NCBI GenBank assembly: GCA_902492205.1
Contig: CABUKU010000016.1
Coordinates: 1 to 64,000, forward strand
Direction: 5' to 3'
Source of the DNA: an uncultured Bacteroides sp.
GTDB lineage: Bacteria > Bacteroidota > Bacteroidia > Bacteroidales > Bacteroidaceae
Length of the DNA: 64,000 nucleotides
Shown here: positions 60,922 through 64,000 of the stretch, in pieces
Position numbering within the stretch: the stretch's first letter is position 1
Layout of the letters: each line of letters starts with the position of its first letter
Program-made: the position numbers and the translations under genes
The notes under the pieces: generated by a model
The model's database searches: none
Told to the model about the DNA's origin: nothing
Seen by the model: the letters and a program-made list of their open reading frames with translations, nothing else

Positions 60922-61010
60922 TTACGCACAATATGTGCATTAGCTTATGCACATATTGTGATGTATCTTTTGCACATTATGTGCGTAAGCTTATCTACAT
61001 AGTGTGCGAA
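60922..61010. repeat. Four-unit 23-bp palindrome array, CACAATATGTG
   Basis: Centres of the palindromes CACAATATGTG, CACATATTGTG, CACATTATGTG and TACATAGTGTG fall at 60932, 60955, 60978 and 61001, 23 bp apart. CTTACG at the left end mirrors CGTAAG at 60984-60989. The array lies between the argD terminator and the proC promoter. Confidence 0.92.
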
Positions 61011-61141
61011 AGGTAATATGCAAGTACGGAAACACTAAATAATGCGGAGAAAAAACAGAGTTATTCGGGTTGCCCCGATTAAAATGTAAGATAAAAAAGT
61101 GAAAATACCTGCAAATTTATGGCGTTTTCACTTTTAACTTT

Positions 61142-61149
61142 TAACTTTG
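61142..61149 (+). promoter_or_regulatory. -7 box TAACTTTG for proC
   Basis: A TAnnTTTG match 18 bases before ATG 61167. It lies inside the longer open frame from 61119, so it decides for the shorter start. Confidence 0.6.
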
Positions 61150-61166
61150 TCAAAAATAAGAAGAGT

Positions 61167-61940
61167 ATGAAAGTAGCAATTATCGGAGCGGGAAACATGG
61201 GCGGAGCTATTGCCTGTGGTCTGGCACAAGGAAAAATTATCAATACAAGTGATATTACGGTTGCTAATCCGAGTAACGGTAAGCTGGAAGCGATAAAGGG
61301 GGAATATCCCGATATTGCTGTGACAAACGATAACCATGAAGCCATGATCGATGCTGATATTATAATCTTGGCGGTGAAGCCTTGGCTGATGGAACAGGTA
61401 CTTAGTATTTTTACTTTCAATCCGGAGAAGCAAATCCTTGTTTCCGTAGCATCCGGAATCAGTTTTGACAAACTTGCCGAAAGCGTAGGCCCGGAAATTA
61501 CCATGTTCAGAGTTATTCCCAATACCGCTATCTCCGAACTTGCGAGTATGACAATAATCGCTTCACGTAATGCTTCGGTGGAACAAGAGAAACTGATGTT
61601 GGATATATTCAATGAAATGGGACTTGCGATGCTTGTTCCCGAAGAAAAAATGTCCGCGGCTACTTCTCTCACTTCTTGCGGCATTGCTTACGTCTTGAAA
61701 TACATTCAGGCAGGAATGCAGGCAGGCGTAGAAATGGGCATCCGTCCGGCAGACGGGATGAAAATGATTGCCCAATCTGTAAAAGGAGCGGCCGAACTTA
61801 TACTGAACAACGACACGCACCCTTCTGTAGAAATAGACAAGGTTACAACTCCGGGAGGAATTACAATCAAGGGAATTAATGAATTGGAGCACGAGGGCTT
61901 TACATCGGCTGTCATAAAAGCGATGAAGGCTTCCTGCTAA
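61167..61940 (+). CDS. proC: Pyrroline-5-carboxylate reductase
   Basis: This 257-residue enzyme makes proline from P5C with NAD(P)H. The Rossmann loop is IGAGNMGGAIACGLAQ near 6-21, and the C-terminal signature is VTTPGGITIKGINELE near 224-239. Length is a little short of 270 but complete. It follows the arginine operon under its own promoter. The XRE-cupin gene comes 29 bp later and may be cotranscribed. Confidence 0.95.
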   Translation: MKVAIIGAGNMGGAIACGLAQGKIINTSDITVANPSNGKLEAIKGEYPDIAVTNDNHEAMIDADIIILAVKPWLMEQVLSIFTFNPEKQILVSVASGISFDKLAESVGPEITMFRVIPNTAISELASMTIIASRNASVEQEKLMLDIFNEMGLAMLVPEEKMSAATSLTSCGIAYVLKYIQAGMQAGVEMGIRPADGMKMIAQSVKGAAELILNNDTHPSVEIDKVTTPGGITIKGINELEHEGFTSAVIKAMKASC

Positions 61941-61969
61941 TTAATCAACTAAAATTTATAATATATACT

Positions 61970-62524
61970 ATGAACGATCAAATAAGACAAATAGCAGAAC
62001 GCTTGCGCGGATTACGCGAAGTCTTGGAACTTTCGGCAGAAGATGTGGCAAAGGCTTGTGATATATCGGTGGAAGAATACCGCTTGGCAGAAAGTGGTGA
62101 AGCGGATATTTCGGTAAGCATGTTGCAAAGAATAGCACGTGAATATGAAATTGCTCTTGATGCCCTGATGTTTGGCGAAGAACCTAAAATGAGTTCTTAT
62201 TTCCTCACCCGTGCAGGAATGGGAGTATCTATCGAGCGAACCAAAGCATATAAATATCAGTCATTGGCTTCCGGGTTCATGCACCGCAAGGCCGATCCGT
62301 TTATTGTAACGGTGGAGCCTAAACCGGATGATGTGGCGATGCATTTTAATTCTCATGGAGGACAAGAGTTTAATCTGGTTATTTCCGGACGCATGCTTCT
62401 CAGCATCAATGGCAAGGAGTTGATCCTGAATCCGGGAGACAGCATTTATTTTAATTCGAAACTGCCTCACGGGATGCAGGCTTTAGACGGACAAACACTA
62501 AAATTCTTAGCGATAATTATTTAA
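61970..62524 (+). CDS. XRE-family regulator with cupin domain
   Basis: This 184-residue protein has an HTH_3 domain (about 8-62: LSAEDVAKACDISVEEYRLAESG) and a C-terminal cupin (about 105-180: HFNSHGGQEFNLVISG, LNPGDSIYFNSKLPHGMQAL). Such regulators sense a small ligand, often tied to the neighbouring metabolic genes. The acyl-CoA synthetase follows 4 bp later, so it is the likely target or the source of the ligand. Confidence 0.9.
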   Translation: MNDQIRQIAERLRGLREVLELSAEDVAKACDISVEEYRLAESGEADISVSMLQRIAREYEIALDALMFGEEPKMSSYFLTRAGMGVSIERTKAYKYQSLASGFMHRKADPFIVTVEPKPDDVAMHFNSHGGQEFNLVISGRMLLSINGKELILNPGDSIYFNSKLPHGMQALDGQTLKFLAIII

Positions 62525-62528
62525 TAAG

Positions 62529-64000
62529 ATGATAGAAAGATTTCTCGAACAAACAGCCTTCACTTCACAGGAAGACTTTATAAGGAACTTAAAGATTAAA
62601 GTTCCCGAAAACTTCAATTTCGGTTATGATGTTGTAGATGCGTGGGCTGCCGAGGCTCCGGACAAACCGGCTTTACTGTGGACAAATGACCACGGTGAAG
62701 AACGTCAGTTTACTTTTGCCGAGATGAAGAAATACACGGATGCAACCGCATCCTATTTCCAAAGTCTTGGCATAGGGCATGGAGATATGGTAATGCTTAT
62801 CTTGAAAAGACGTTATGAGTTCTGGTTTTCCATTGTAGCCCTTCATAAGCTGGGTGCTGTGGTAATTCCTGCTACTCACTTGCTGACAAAGAAAGATATA
62901 GTTTACCGTAACAAGGCCGCCGATATTAAAATGATTGTTGCAGCAGGTGAAGACGTGATAACCAAGCACATTATAGATGCTTTGCCCGATTCTCCTTCCA
63001 TCAAGAAACTGGTATCCGTAGGTCCTGAGATACCCGAAGGGTTTGAAGACTTCCATAAGGGAATTGAGAATGCGGCTCCTTTCGTCCGCCCGGAACATGC
63101 CAACAGCAATGACGATATATCTTTGATGTACTTTACATCGGGAACTACAGGAGAACCAAAGATGGTTGCCCATGATTTTACTTATCCGTTAGGACATATC
63201 GTAACAGGCAGCTTTTGGCATAATCTGCACGAAAACAGCCTTCACCTCACTATTGCCGATACGGGCTGGGGAAAAGCTGTGTGGGGAAAACTTTACGGAC
63301 AATGGATTGCCGGAGCCAATGTGTTTGTCTACGACCATGAGAAGTTTACTCCTGCCGAGATATTAAAGAAGATACAGGATCATCACATCACTTCGCTGTG
63401 TGCGCCTCCTACAATCTTCCGCTTCCTTATTCGTGAAGACTTGACGAAGTATGATCTTTCTTCTCTGAAATATTGCACGATTGCGGGTGAAGCTTTGAAT
63501 CCTGCCGTATATGATACCTTTAAGAAACTGACTGGTATCAAGTTGATGGAAGGTTTCGGTCAGACAGAAACGACATTGACTGTAGCCACTTTCCCGTGGA
63601 TGGAACCGAAACCCGGAAGTATGGGTGTGCCTAACCCTCAATATGATGTGGATTTGATTGCACCTGACGGACGTTCGGTGGAAGACGGTGAGCAGGGACA
63701 AATTGTGGTTCGTACGGATAAAGGCAAACCTCTTGGCTTGTTTAAAGAATATTATCGTGATCCGCAGCGTACTTCCGAGGCTTGGCATGGTGGTATCTAT
63801 TACACAGGTGACGTGGCATGGAAAGATGAAGACGGCTATCTTTGGTTTGTAGGTCGTGCGGACGATGTAATCAAGAGTTCCGGTTACCGTATCGGCCCGT
63901 TCGAGGTAGAGAGTGCTTTGATGACTCACCCGGCAGTAGTGGAATGTGCTATTACGGGAGTGCCCGACGAGATTCGCGGTCAGGTAGTGAAAGCAACTAT
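62529..64000 (+). CDS. Acyl-CoA synthetase (AMP-forming), cut by the window end
   Basis: 490 codons are visible with no stop before the window ends. ANL-superfamily motifs are in order: YFTSGTTGEPKMVAH (P-loop, about 199-213), GFGQTETT near 341, YYTGDVAW near 423, and VIKSSGYRIGPFEVES near 447. The pattern (TGWGKAVWGKLYGQW) resembles the medium-chain/acetyl-CoA-synthetase-like ACSM group rather than classic Acs. It forms a two-gene unit with the XRE-cupin regulator. The C-terminal lysine region is partly outside the window. Confidence 0.9.
   Translation, partial: MIERFLEQTAFTSQEDFIRNLKIKVPENFNFGYDVVDAWAAEAPDKPALLWTNDHGEERQFTFAEMKKYTDATASYFQSLGIGHGDMVMLILKRRYEFWFSIVALHKLGAVVIPATHLLTKKDIVYRNKAADIKMIVAAGEDVITKHIIDALPDSPSIKKLVSVGPEIPEGFEDFHKGIENAAPFVRPEHANSNDDISLMYFTSGTTGEPKMVAHDFTYPLGHIVTGSFWHNLHENSLHLTIADTGWGKAVWGKLYGQWIAGANVFVYDHEKFTPAEILKKIQDHHITSLCAPPTIFRFLIREDLTKYDLSSLKYCTIAGEALNPAVYDTFKKLTGIKLMEGFGQTETTLTVATFPWMEPKPGSMGVPNPQYDVDLIAPDGRSVEDGEQGQIVVRTDKGKPLGLFKEYYRDPQRTSEAWHGGIYYTGDVAWKDEDGYLWFVGRADDVIKSSGYRIGPFEVESALMTHPAVVECAITGVPDEIRGQVVKAT

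Noticed and set aside
2733..61010. The 22-bp arrays as CRISPR arrays
   Set aside because: The step is far too short for repeat plus spacer, the units are palindromic or degenerate, each locus has its own word, and no cas gene is present.

Overview
The window reads as chromosomal DNA of a Bacteroides-type gut anaerobe (order Bacteroidales). The signs are frequent TAnnTTTG -7 promoter boxes instead of sigma70 -10 boxes, weak or absent Shine-Dalgarno sequences, many lipoproteins with a charged residue run just after the lipobox Cys, host-glycan enzymes (GH29 fucosidase, GH84 N-acetylglucosaminidase), a bile-salt-hydrolase-type enzyme, the RhaR-linked rhamnose operon and the ArgR-led arginine operon. 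The species cannot be fixed by eye. There is no phage, integrase, insertion sequence, CRISPR array or rRNA; one tRNA-Leu(UAG) is present.

Layout. 1-3000: a secreted GH-like protein, a repeat-filled spacer and tRNA-Leu. 3-7.7 kb (minus): topoisomerase IV subunit A with a small beta-barrel protein and an S41 protease lipoprotein behind it. 7.8-10 kb: glycyl-tRNA synthetase and an FKBP-type lipoprotein. 10-13 kb: an orphan lipoprotein, an 854-base gene-poor gap, and two small genes. 13-18 kb: fucosidase, aspartate-semialdehyde dehydrogenase and a lamin-tail-domain protein. 18-23 kb (plus): antiporter, TcdA, LolD and a PagL-like lipid A deacylase. 23-30.8 kb: HhH protein and NSS symporter; VanZ, FolP and CdaA; two acyltransferase-fold proteins; LrgAB. 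31-33.3 kb: pta-ackA. 33.3-38.2 kb (minus): small hypothetical, LpxH, MIP18/DUF59 protein, RadC, GH84. 38.7-44 kb: GT2, DUF5131, bile salt hydrolase family protein, EF-P, L34, ThrE. 44.2-49 kb (plus): PASTA protein, RluD-type synthase, a degenerate Ddl-like protein, an acyltransferase and two lipoproteins. 49-55 kb (minus): rhaB-rhaA-rhaT-rhaD and an AraC regulator. 56.3-62 kb (plus): argR-GNAT-argG-argC-argD, then proC, an XRE-cupin regulator and an acyl-CoA synthetase cut by the window end.

The main unexplained signal is in the spacers. At least six gaps between transcription units hold a short array, usually four units, in which a sequence word private to that locus recurs every 22 bp (23 bp at one locus). 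Most of these words are palindromic: CGTCCCACA/TGTGGGACG, AGTGTACACT, CACTGCAGTG, CACAATATGTG, CAAACG..CGTTTG. The words differ completely between loci while unit number, spacing and position are shared. Several arrays sit just outside a terminator hairpin or upstream of a promoter, which places them between transcription units. One array exists in two copies about 31 kb apart, and a related family built from TAATCAC/GTGATTA heptads lies inside the rhamnose and arginine operons, where it forms a perfect 32-bp inverted repeat before argD. This common architecture with unrelated sequences is the best candidate here for an undescribed system.

Other points of interest are a Ddl-family gene in frame but with metal-ligand positions replaced, a folded GC-rich block translated into the N-terminus of the PagL-like protein, and a GNAT enzyme in the arginine operon that could be the first (possibly succinyl-using) enzyme of the pathway.
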